Shown in pieces: positions 1 through 17,759 of a stretch of DNA of 64,000 nt. The stretch is from NCBI RefSeq assembly GCF_019578655.1, contig NC_063256.1:5828001-5892000 (forward strand), read 5' to 3'. Made by a program: the position numbers and the translations under genes. The notes under the pieces were generated by a model. That model saw only the letters and a list, made by a program, of their open reading frames with translations. It did no database searches and was not told the DNA's origin. The first letter of the stretch is position 1. Each line of letters opens with the position of its first letter. The stretch is from Ricinus communis. Taxonomy: Eukaryota; Streptophyta; Magnoliopsida; Malpighiales; Euphorbiaceae.

Positions 1-1866
1 AGAAGATTCTGATGATGATGAACTTGAAGGAGATACAGAAACCAATGACAATATGGATCCTGCTGATGAAAAACGTGCGAGGAGGTAAGTATACTTTCAT
101 GTTTTGTCTAATTCTCCCTTTTACTTTTATCACTGATTCGGAAGACTATTTGGAACTTTGTGTTCTCTGTTCTGCTTGCTCACTTTCCTTTATTTTGTTC
201 CTGCAAATAATAGCAGGGATTGTCAAATGATTGCTTCTGAATAATTGAATTTCATTTGAAATGAGAGAATGTTATGGGAATAACTTTTATCATATGCTGC
301 CTTGTGAAATTAGCTAAGTGCTTCATTTGAAAGTTGCAATTTTGAAACTGTTTAGAGTAATTGACAAAGTGAGTCTGCTCCTTTTCTTTTTTCCTTTGGA
401 GATGCAGAAGGGAGGAATTGTTTCTTTTTTTATTTTTTTGTATAAAAAATTCTCCCCTCTTTTAATTTATGTTTGTTACATTTGAAAGAAGGGCCTTTTA
501 TCAATCGAAATATTTATGCCTTTGATTCTTGACTCAGGATGCAGTCAAATCGAGAGTCAGCCAGACGTTCAAGAAGAAGAAAACAGGCACAGCTGAATGA
601 ACTTGAAGCACAGGTCTAGCCCTGTGCTTTTCTCCAGCACTTGCTTGCTGCTCTTTAATCATTGTCACTTTTTTCCGACTCTCAAGATCAAAATGATTTA
701 AATACCTTGTGTCTAATAGGTTGGTCAACTGAGAGATGAGCGCACATCATTGCTTACGCGCTTAACAGACATAAACAAAAAGTGCGATGAGGCTTCTGTT
801 GATAACAGAATTTTGAATGCTAATATTGAAACATTGAGGACAAAGGTAAATCCTGCAACATTATATGTCTCATATTCTCTTTTGGTCATTTACTTTATCA
901 TTCCCTTTTGGATGTGTGGAATTTCCTTATTGATTCACTCTCAGACATCATGCTGTAACGTTTTGATGCTTTTGGAAAAAGGAAACTTAATTAATTTATG
1001 AAAAACCAAAGGTCTTTCAGGATATCATTTGGAAACTGATTGTATGCGCACACGTGTGCTTGCCCATGTGTGTTTATAGCAGAGGGAAATATCTGTTTCA
1101 GAGCAGGGCCATCACAGATTCTATTATGTATTGAATTAGCATTTTGAGGACAACATCTGCTCCAAGTTGTTCTCTCCGAATACTTGGGAACAAGAAATTC
1201 AATGCCAATTACATTGAAGTTGGTTTCCTTGATATCAGGTGTTGTTAGCCGCCACAAAATTCCTGGTCTAAAATTAAATGTCTACATGTCTAGTATAAAA
1301 GCTTCTAGATTTATCTCATTCCTTGATTTCAGGTGCTTCTGCTTGTGGATGACTTTCTGTTTTATTGACCAAATTTATCTGGGATATATGTAATACTCAT
1401 TTTCCAGGTAAAAATGGCCGAAGATCAAGTTAAACGAGTGACGGGTTTGAACCCAATGGTTCTAGCAAGGTCCAACATGCCTAATATGGGGATGCAGTTT
1501 GTTGCTGGCCAAACAGATGTATCTGCAAATGTTGCTGTTCCAATGCAACCAAACAACAACCATTTCTTTCACCATTCTGTTCCTGATTTAACCTCTGGAG
1601 CTCCACATCTCCAGAGACTAAGCAATAGCTGCCCTAACAATAGTGTAACTCCTCTGGCTACACCTCTGCCTGTGAACAACGGGACAAGCAACATTGGTGG
1701 AATAGCTCCTTTGCAGCAGGTAACAGGTGCTCAAAATATGACTGATGTGCCTCCCTTGCAGCATGTGCAAAAGCAGACTGGTCCGACTGTCAGTCCACCG
1801 GCCTCGGTGCTCATATGCAACAAAGGGCTATCTCAGCCAGTTGCTAAGGACAACAAAAAGAAATGA
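1..1866 (+). CDS. Group C bZIP transcription factor (bZIP25/bZIP10/Opaque-2-like), 3' part
   Basis: Sequence-specific nuclear transcription factor. Group C plant bZIPs bind ACGT and GCN4-like elements as dimers, often with group S1 partners, in seed and energy-stress programmes. Exons by splice sites and frame: <1-84, 538-613, 720-845, 1408-1866 (stop TGA 1864-1866). The first visible exon is acidic (EDSDDDELEGDTETND) and ends in KRARR. Exon 2 carries the basic region MQSNRESARRSRRRKQAQ, with the invariant N-x7-R. Exon 3 and the start of exon 4 hold the leucine zipper, read with VGQLRDE, NKKCDEASVDN and IETLRTKV. After AEDQVKRVTGLNP, typical of group C, comes a Gln/Pro/Asn/Ser-rich tail ending in KDNKKK. 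The 5' exons are outside the window, so length and start are unknown. Its position beside GCN5 matches Arabidopsis bZIP25 next to HAG1. Confidence 0.93.
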
Positions 1867-2704
1867 TTCGGATGCTTCTCCTTTTATGGTGGTTGAAATT
1901 GGGGTTAGAAGAAAATAGGCGCTCTCATGGTACAATCATTGGTTAAAATAATTATAGGACTTTCAATGTGTATTAGGTGTTGTTATTTATACTAATAAGT
2001 TCTTTTACCTAATGGGAAAAACATTTCGTTTACAAACGCCCGTATTACTGTTAGCGCAACTGAGCTTCTTGTGAGCCATTATACAAGTCACAGTTGTTGC
2101 AATACAACCAACGATTTATCAGTGGTGAACAATAAGCGCAAAGAAAATAACAATAGGTATATAACACGAAGATCGTCAAGAAAGAGTAGCCATTTATAGT
2201 GCTCGCTATTGTGAGCCCAGATATAAACTATAAATTTTCATTCACCTGTTTCCTGGATGAACGGTGCCGCTAACATCCCTTCTGCATCATCCATTCAGGG
2301 TATATTAAACGCCATCGGTACTGGCACAAACACCTGACAACCACTCTCATCGCTGCAACTATCGGAGATGCCTATGTCAACTCATTGCTTTGGTAGCACC
2401 ATGAACGTCTAGTTCATACGCCGCCACCTGTACTAGCAGCAGCATCACCACTGTTGCTTAACCCCATCACTCCGTGACCCAGTATCGCTGAGTTACTCAT
2501 CCTACTACTTGCCACTAATGCCGTCCGTCATCACTGCCAAAAATTTTCAGACACATCCCTTTCATGCCAATCACAACATAAACAAAACGTTTATGATGCC
2601 ATTTTTATTTAGTTATTAAAGGAGGTAATGCTGAATACATTTGCTACCTCCCAAAGTACAAAGAAAACTGGAAACGGGAAGAAATTGGAGATGATACATA
2701 AGAA

Positions 2705-2735
<31 letters not shown>

Positions 2736-3039
2736 AAAGCTGCTCTTACTAGCAAAAAGGCTAATACACGGACAGTATCTATTATTTCTTTGGAATACCG
2801 GGGGGATGGAACACCAGAGAGAACCTGGCAAATCATAACCAAGCAACTCCAGCAAGATCTTAATTGACAAATGCATGTACAGTATGGATGATTCAGGAAA
2901 AGAAGAAAGAAGGAAAAATAATAGCATGATCCGCACCCAGATGTGCATTATATAAGGATACACAAATAATCAGGTACAGATGCTACTAAATCCAAACTAG
3001 TGAATACTAGCATTATTGTATGTACATTCATTGATTTCA
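1867..3039. other. Convergent intergenic region between bZIP and GCN5
   Basis: Holds the 3' ends of two convergent genes. I see no ORF of substance. A stretch at about 2230-2570 is visibly richer in G+C than its surroundings and is broken by stops in all frames. A TA dinucleotide run at about 2707-2735 lies in the downstream flank of GCN5. Confidence 0.6.
2707..2735. repeat. (TA)n microsatellite
   Basis: An uninterrupted AT dinucleotide run of about 29 bases downstream of the GCN5 stop codon. It creates the artificial Tyr-Ile runs in the overlapping reading frames. Confidence 0.95.
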
Positions 3040-9363
<6,324 letters not shown>

Positions 9364-10962
9364 GGAGTTTATTTGAGTTATCTAATTTCTGAATTCAGTG
9401 AGTTAGGGTTTTGAATTTAGGGATTTAGGGGTTTTAGCAGGGGGACGTCGAAACTGGGGAAGACGACGATGAGAGGGAGCGGTTAGAAAGTGAGTGATGT
9501 CGTTATTACAGTTGTCTTGTCCCAGCACGTGTTCGTTTTCGCACACACGATATGCCGTTTTAGTTTCGTCAGTTAAGAAGGTCCCGCGCGGACTTTCAGT
9601 TCGGAACAACGTTTCTGGTTTTTTTTTTCTTTTGCCCTTTATATATATATATATATATATAGACAAAATGCATTTCTCTTCAGTGATTTATTTAATTTAA
9701 CATTTTAATTTTTGATGCAATTTAATAAATATTTTTATTTTATTTTTTATATATATTATATAAAAATATCTAAATATTATTATAAAATAAAATTTATATG
9801 TATATTAAATTAAATTAAAAATTAAAAATATTACATTTAAAAGAAAAAATTTAGATGTCTGTAATATTTAACTGAAAGCTAAATTCAGAAGTATAAATAT
9901 ATATCTAATTATATATGATAATTTAGTTATTTAATTAATTCAAAAATTATAAAAAAATAATTTCATTCTATATTGAATACTTAGTAATACTATTATCCGA
10001 TCATTAATAAATTTTAACACTTATAATTATTAAGTATTAGGAGTATCTCATAGAACATTAGAGTATGAGAAAGTAAAAGTAAATCTATTATTGTCAATAT
10101 TAAAAATTCTTTTAGAGTTTTTACAATTATTTATTGAATTGAGAATTAAATATTTAAATAAAATATAAATTCATTTTCATTAAGAGACTTTATTTTCATT
10201 AATTTTTATATTTTTTTTAAGAATTTATTTTTGTTATATTATAATTTTAGATCACTTATAATTCTACATGGCACACGCTTTAAAACTTTTTGTTCAAAAT
10301 TGAATAAAAGTACTAATTAATTTTAGATTTATTATTCAATTAATAAAATTAATTATAATTTCTAAATAAAATATAAAATTTGCATTTTATTATTAGAGGT
10401 TTAACGATTAACTAATTTATTAATTGTTAATATAAATCAAAATTTATCATTATTTGAATAAAATTATATTTATTCACTTTAAATTAAGTAGTTGTTTCTG
10501 TTACGTCCCTGTTGATATTAGGAATTCTATATTTTACATATTCAAATAATTTTAAATTTTTAAATTAATATAAAAAAAAGTACTTTAAATCATTGCTATA
10601 AATATAATATATAAAAATATTAATAAGATTCACAAATAGAAAAACAGAAAAAAAGTGAAAAAAAGAGCAAAAGTTTCAACTTTCTCTCTTATATATAAAT
10701 CCATCTATATATAAAACAAACTAGAGAAAAACTCAAGTTGAACATAAGTAAATTAGACTCTTGCTGCAATTCACCATGTTTACTCCTGCGGGAGGACCTG
10801 AAATACAAGAAAAGAAGGAAAAGAAAAACAATGTAATAAGAAAGAAGATTATAATCCGTTTTAAATTAAACAAGAAATTACAAGTAATACTTAAGCATGG
10901 AACAAATAGGTTTATTCTAAAAAGAAGAAAAGAAACTAACCGATAATAGTATGATGGCACAA
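9364..10962. other. GCN5 promoter and AT-rich intergenic DNA
   Basis: The first 300 bases upstream of GCN5 are mixed in composition and hold a TA run at 9641-9661. From about 9670 to 10720 the DNA is extremely A+T rich, with no ORF or family I recognise. It may be decayed transposon or simple intergenic sequence. The last part is the 3' flank of the AT-hook gene. Confidence 0.5.
9641..9661. repeat. (TA)n microsatellite upstream of GCN5
   Basis: About ten AT dinucleotides roughly 280 bases upstream of the GCN5 start codon. It could serve as a TATA-like element but is probably only a microsatellite. Confidence 0.85.
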
Positions 10963-13643
10963 CTAGTACCAGTAGTAGGCATCCCTCTTCGTCTGTTTAT
11001 ATAGAGGCACATAAGGAGTGGTAGATGGTTTTGCAGCTGGCCTTCCCCTTTTTCTGCCTCTGCCTGCCCTCTTCTTTTGTCTATACACAGGCACATAAGG
11101 ACTGGTGGATGGTTTTGCAGCTGGCCTCCCCCTTTTTCTGCCTCTGCGTTTTGCTTGCTCGGTCCTTGGTTCTTCTTGTACTTCTCTTCTTGGAGAACGG
11201 TTCTCAGGAGAAGTTTGTGCAGTCTCTCCAACTACCACAGCCTCTCTCTCCTCTTGCTCCCTTGAATTATTGTATACAATAGCTCAAATGAAGTTAAGAA
11301 TTTTCATACATGTATGTACGTCCCCATGCTAAAATAAAATGTTATATGTGCAGACAGGTGGTCGAAAATTGGTACAAATCAAATAAGATGTTTGATATTT
11401 TTCTTTTAATTACCTAGGCTCGAGATCATTAGAATTGACTTCAATAGGATTGATAGAATTGATTTCAACAGGATCATTAGAATTGACTTCAATAGGATTG
11501 ATAGAATTGACGTCAACATGATGAATAGGATTGGCTTCGACAAGATCATTGCCAACTACAATTCGATCAACTTCATCCCGATCAACATTCTCAGATATAC
11601 CATTTTCATACACAACCTGCCCCCATACATAAATAAATAATAAATCAAAAGATTTAAAAAGCAATAAAAGAATATTAAGAGAGAACATAAAATAGTTTCT
11701 TAACTATTGCTAGAAATCACAAAATTCATAACTGGTGATAGGCTGCAAGTAGCCAAATAATCAAACCCTAGACCATTAGATCATAGAGACTTTGCCATAC
11801 AAAAAAATTATTGACTTCAACCAAAAACTCAATCTATTAAGTTGAGATCCTAAGCATAGCTTACTATTAAAAAGGAAAATGTTTAAAAGAGTTTATCAAA
11901 CCTTGAACCATCTCTTTTTAGCATCATAGTCAACTACTTCTCCCATATGCTTCCTGCCATCAAATACTTTACTTACAACCATACCAATCTTCTCTCTCGC
12001 TGCATTATTTCGTTGATGCTCCAAGAGAAAACAATTTATGAAGAATAGAAAATAGAAGAACTAGTTAATTAGAGGACATGACCATCGTTTACACTTGTCT
12101 GTATCAATAAGACGATTCATGAACTTACATATTTTCTTTCACTATTAAATGCATGGCATGAACAAATCCATAGCCGCCCGGCACCTCATAGTGATCAATG
12201 TCGATAAGTTTTGAGATATTGAGATCATAGGATCCAGCTGAGTCTACTGATTCTTCTGTTCCACATGATCAATTAATCATGTTAGGAATCATGTAATGCC
12301 AAGATTAATCAGTCGACCATATTTAATAGTCGACAAGTTAAAGAAATGGTGTTGTGTGTATAACTACCAGATTAAATAGCATTAAGCAGATAAAATAATT
12401 TTATGAACAATCCTGTACGTCTAGAAGTGGAACAATTTTGTAACCGAATAAAATAAAAAAGATAAGAAGTGGGTATTCTGGTTGATTCTGAAGGGGTTCT
12501 AATTACTTCTCTATTGAAATTTTAGCCAATTCTATATAATTTATATACAAATCTGTATAAGAATATATCGAATAAATAAATCAGCAAAAATGTGGTAAAA
12601 ATAAGTAAATATACTAAATCTTATTGGACTATCTCAATTAATGAGATCAATAGTTTCCTAAAGGTGCTAAGTATGTCAATTAAATTCTCTTTCATAACAA
12701 TTTATGTTCACTCGCTCGCAGGCGCGTGAAATTTATAAAAAAAACATGCATGCATTTCATGTAAGTACGTATACATATTCTTTCTAATGTTTATAAATAG
12801 CTAATAAATACTGCTTTTAACACGAAGAATATCCACATATATATAGATACAAGATGACTTCTATTTCTTTTTCGAATCTTTGTATGATTCATTAGTTTTA
12901 GAAATGATCGGCCATGATCAATTACATATATGAAGGGGCATAAGCTATTCAAACTTATGCTGAGAGGAGCTCAAGATTCTGTTGGGAAAAGGAAACCTAT
13001 CGAATAAATCAAAGTTAAACACACATGAGAGAGTCTTTTAGAGTTGAAATTCCCTTGACATAAAGACCATTATTTCATGTGAAAAATTACTTTAAAAAAT
13101 AGATCTATTAATAGATTTAACCGTGCTGTTATTTATCAATCAAATTTTTCAGCATATCCTAAACAAACGTGCAAACTTTTCTTAACATTTTAGATGCAAA
13201 AGAAAAAATAAGTGATGAAATCTGAATTATCTCATCATTAGAATTTCAATAAAATCGATATTTAATTAATTATTTATCTATCTGTCTGAATAGTAGGAGT
13301 AGGAATTACTAATTTGATCATAGGAAGTTGATAAAAAAAACTTGTTTCTTTACTTGTTTGGATCAAAAGCCATATCAATCTTTGTCACATAAGATTACAT
13401 ATATCAACCTGGACATGCAAGAAGCTATCCCGATCAGATGACCAGAAACAAACCCCTCCCTTATCAAGTAAAACAACAAACAAATAGATTATATGTGAAA
13501 AAAAGAAAAGAAAAAACGAAGCATCAATAAGATCAACCAAAACATATACAGATAGATATATAAGCATACAAATGAGAAGGTGCATGCATCAAGATCTCAC
13601 CTTTCACATTTACCAAGTTGTCAACTTCCACAGGCTTGCTCAT
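10963..13643 (-). CDS. Small Tudor-like domain, AT-hook protein
   Basis: Probable nuclear chromatin-associated protein. Exons: 13643-13601 (MSKPVEVDNLVNVK), 12255-12129, 11995 (or 12018)-11902, 11616-11414, 11260-10963. Exons 2-4 read a compact beta-rich module (IGMVVSKVFDGRKHMGEV, VVDYDAKKRWFKVVYENG) that resembles the Tudor-like domain of plant PTM/DDT chromatin proteins. It is followed by two 16-residue repeats (NPIEVNSND). The last exon has two 28-residue copies of RGRKRGRPAAKPST, each an AT-hook core (RGRP). One model uses the strong donor at 12128 with exon 3 starting at 11995 (254 residues). An alternative pairs a weaker donor 14 nt earlier with the pyrimidine-rich acceptor before 12018 (257 residues); both keep the frame. 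I do not know a characterised orthologue, and the function is inferred only from the domains. Confidence 0.65.
10985..11147 (-). repeat. Two tandem 84-bp units encoding AT hooks
   Basis: The block around GCACATAAGG recurs at 11007 and 11091, a period of 84 nt or 28 codons. The copies differ at only a few bases. They encode the paired AT-hook units of the protein's C terminus, so the duplication kept the frame. Confidence 0.9.
11424..11519 (-). repeat. Two tandem 48-bp coding repeats
   Basis: GATCATTAGAATTGACTTCA occurs at 11424 and 11472, a 48-nt (16-codon) period. It encodes repeated Asn-Ser, Pro-Ile/Val-Glu segments between the Tudor-like domain and the AT hooks. Shorter degenerate copies continue to the 5' side of the coding strand. 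Confidence 0.85.
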
Positions 13644-15830
13644 TTTCAGATCTGGAAAACCCTAAACAAATTCTACTAAAACAGATATACACAACCAAGT
13701 TAAACAATCAAAAAATCATAAACAATAACAAGCAGAACCCAGATACATAAAATACCCATAAAGAAGAAAACCTCCAAGTCTATGGAGCACAAACACATAC
13801 CTGATAATGGAGAAATGGAGAAAGATGGTCTAGATAATTGGTGGGTGCATAAGATATGTATATAAAGGGCGAAAAGATAAGGGTTGGGCATTAGGGCTGA
13901 CTAATGAACGACACCTGCTCATCGCTAAGTTCATGAGCGGGGCCATTCGAGCAAATGACAAGAGTCCTTGCACTGCATAAATATGGAAAATTCTTTAATT
14001 TTATTACTTTTCTACACAGTAGAGTCTATATCCGCCTTTTAACCTTTTATAGATTGCAGAAAATTAAATTAAGATTTAAGTTTCTCTCTATCAAAAGAAA
14101 CTTTAAAATCTAAAAATTTGAAAAGGAAAAAACAGAAAAGCCAACCACAACACCCTTACAAATGCAAAATGCAGAATGGCAATATCGTTATTAACGTCCA
14201 GTCGGAGTGACACGATGCTTCAACGGACAACTATACTTCCAGATATGGCAGTAGCCCACGCGCTTCCTTTGTAGTAACGGCCGTTTTTTGGGTATATGGG
14301 ACCCACGTAAATCTCTGACGTGTCGGAATATTATAAGAACAAGAAGAATGTCCGAAAAGCGGAGTGATGATGACGTGGCTGGTGACTCATGCTGACCTTT
14401 TTTCTCTTTACGAAAATGTAAATGGTGACTGAATTGAATTTATTTCTAAAATAAAAATAAAAGTGGGTTTACTAAAATTCATACATTTTGGCCTTTCTTA
14501 TTTCAAAATTGGCAAATTCAATCTCTTAGGATTGGTGACAACTCTATACTTTACTCTTTGCTAAACCCTAGTCTTTTAAAGTTGAAAGTCAACTATTTTA
14601 AAATTCTTAATAATTAAAACAATTACATTTTATACCAAAAAGTATAATTACATTTTAGCTATTATTTTTTTATTGTAACTCTTCAAGTAAAATAAAAAAA
14701 AAATTATAATACTATGTTTAGTTAAAATATATTAAAAGATTCATTTTATTTAAAAAGAAAACATAAAATAAAAATAAAAAAATCTAAAATAAATTTTAAT
14801 ATTATAAAATATATTAACTTGCTAATATAAAATTTATTTTAAAAATTTATATATTTTTTTAAAATTTAGTTTAGCTATATTCAGATTTAACTTTTACTTT
14901 AATCAATACACATAAATTTAAAATTTGTAAATAAATTCTATAATCTAGAATCCTCTCATCATGAGAGTTTTAGATGGACAAAAGATCTACAAAAAATTGT
15001 TAATTTTATCTCATTTGTCTTCAACTAATGATGAATTTTAACAAAATTAATGAATATCTCAAGAGTCTATTATTCAAATGACCTGATTGGCTAAGTCTCA
15101 ATGATAATAAAATGACTAAAAATGTTAATTTTGAAATAGCGGAAATTAAAGTGAACCTCAGGGATGTTTAATAATGCATCTTAGTTTCTTTATCAAGCAT
15201 TATTGGATCCGAAGAAGATATATATAAATATAATTAATCTTAAGAAGATGAAAGAGGGGACATTTTTGGGATTTTCATTTTCTGGTCCTATATATCATTA
15301 TCGTAACAAAAGCATGAAATTATGTGGGTTTTGACTCAGATCTTTGCTAAATTGGGAATATTCTGGCTAGTCGTCACGAGAGACTGATAAATTTAAAATG
15401 AAACAAGCCAGTAAAAATCTATTTATCTCGGGAAGAAAAAGGGGAGAAAGAAAAGGTTAATTATATAATAATGGCTGTACAGTTAGACATGCTAAGACAT
15501 AATTGAATAAATAACTGTAATTTAAAGTAAAAAAACCTGTACTTGTCAACATCTTTATATAAAATCTAAACCTGTGAACAATGATTGACATTTTCTAATG
15601 AAATCAATCAACCGATGACATTTGATTATAAACAATAATCAGAAAATGCTAAAGTTACAAATGATATCAGCAGCGGCGGGCATATCATCTCCTCCTTCTC
15701 CTCTTCTCCATTTATGCGATCGAAATGTCTTGCATGGATGGAGCAACCAAAAGAATGGGGGCTTTATGTATTAAAAAAAGGGAAAGCTCACCCAGGACGA
15801 TTGAAGGTATGCCAGTCCGTAAAGCAATAT
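13644..15830. promoter_or_regulatory. Upstream region of the AT-hook gene, with an ACGT/GCN4-like motif cluster
   Basis: Upstream of the AT-hook gene lie ACGTGTCGG (14318-14326), TGACGTGGC (14371-14379) and GACTCATGCTGAC (14384-14396). The first two have the ACGT core bound by bZIP factors; the third contains a GCN4-like TGACTCA. From 14,400 to 15,600 the DNA is AT-rich with no gene seen, then comes the 3' flank of the GBP gene. Confidence 0.4.
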
Positions 15831-17724
15831 TCAGTCAGATCTTGGCCTATTCGGACCACCTTTCTGATTGCTGTATAGTGGTAACAGCCACTGCGACCCA
15901 TGCTTCCTTCTGCCATAGCAACGCCAATAAATTACCAACACTGCTGCCACAAAACCAATCGGAACTGCCCATCTGCATCCGAGAAAACAAAAAGTTCAAA
16001 TGAAACATGGGGGGCAAATGATTAGCCCCATAAATGCAGACTTGAGGGCAATATGGAAGTCCTCTTGACATTACTACTACTGTGCTCCTGATCTTTTCTG
16101 AACTGTACCACTACTCATCAAAATATCAAGAGATACCAATTAATACAGCTGAAAAAAAAAAAAAAAAAAAAAAACATTTTGCAAAGCCTGGCTGGTGTAT
16201 ATAGTGATCTACTAGGAGTAGTGAAAAAATTCTTGACTATCAACTAAAGGAATAATTTTTGCTCAACGGTTATGAACAAATTCAAAATTAAAACTAGAAC
16301 ATGAAGATAAAAAGACCATCTCAAAGAATAGTATACATTTTACGAGAAAAATAGAAAAGGAAATGCAGTATTACCTGTCCAAATCAAGGATAGGGCTGTA
16401 AACAAGAGTTTCCCAAGTTGCTACAATAAAATGCCAAACTGGATTGTAATAGAGAGATTCTGCAGACCAAAACATCCTTGTGTACGTCTCCAAGAAGATA
16501 AAAAGTATCCATGCTCCAATTTCTATCAAAATGAACTTTATTATAAACCGGCCTACTACCACCATGACGAGAGAGAAAGCGACCAACCAATTGAAGAGCC
16601 TATGGTTATACTCCTTTATAAAAAGAGACTTTGACTTCCCCATCATCTGCAGGAGTGCATGATAGATTCACAAATGCACATAAAAATAAGCAAGCAAGCA
16701 AACATTTGAATAGATCAAAGCAATAAAATAGATCAACCGTGAATTGCCAATTAACATAAACCCTTAATAGTTCATGCAGAAACAAGTCTACCACTACCAG
16801 CTCGCATTTAGAGGGCCACTTCCATAGCCGTCAGCATAAATATAATTTCAGAACTCAGTTGGCATTTTGTATTGGTGAAATTTCTCCATTTTAATAAGTT
16901 TGGTGTAAAAACTATCTGAAATGGGATGTGATGATGGAATAGTTTTCATTACCCTCTAAAATTTGATCAAGCTCAAGCATGTAAAACCTTAATGCTCAAT
17001 CACTCAGAGAGATGTCGAATATAAGGAAAAACCTGAAAATAAGGACCACATAATTAAAGGAATACGAAACAAACTAGAAAGACTCTGCCTAACCTTCACC
17101 ATGCGTTGTTCATAATTTGCTTTTGAAGGTCCAACACACTCCAGCTCAAAACTTCGGTTGCATTGCAGAAAGCCAGCATTAAACTTTGCCATGGAAGGAA
17201 GTCTGAGAACTTGAAGCTGGTCCATTCTGTCCTCACATCTCGTATACAACGCTTCACAGAGTTTAGCTGATTTATATTCATTCGCCAATATGATATTTTT
17301 ATGAACCTAATAGAAGTTCCACAGCAGATATATAGAATCAGAATATGTAGCACACCTTCAGGACCTATAGCCTAAAATTGGCACACTTTGCAGTCCTAGT
17401 AGAGTGCATGTAGAAAACACAAATGGACTCAACTTCAAACTCAAAATATGCAGGTTACACATGGAATAAAGCACTTGCTATCTACGACAAAGATAGACAA
17501 TAGCAGCGAGCCACACACAAAATGGTCAATTACTAGGAACAAAAACACAAAAGACTAAAGAATCCATCTTTCTTTTCTTTCTGCAAAGGAAAAAAAAATC
17601 CACATACTTAAAAGAAGACAAAAAGATCTTTTGACTATTGTCGGTACTTTACTATAAAGAACCGTTAGAAGGGTTTTACACCAATAATCAGGTTTGCAAC
17701 TTGATAGGGACAAGGACCATGGTG

Positions 17725-17759
<35 letters not shown>

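Noticed and set aside
11025..11332. Several plus-strand frames over the AT-hook repeats
   Set aside because: They are antisense shadows of the duplicated AT-hook exon; the repeats keep them open.
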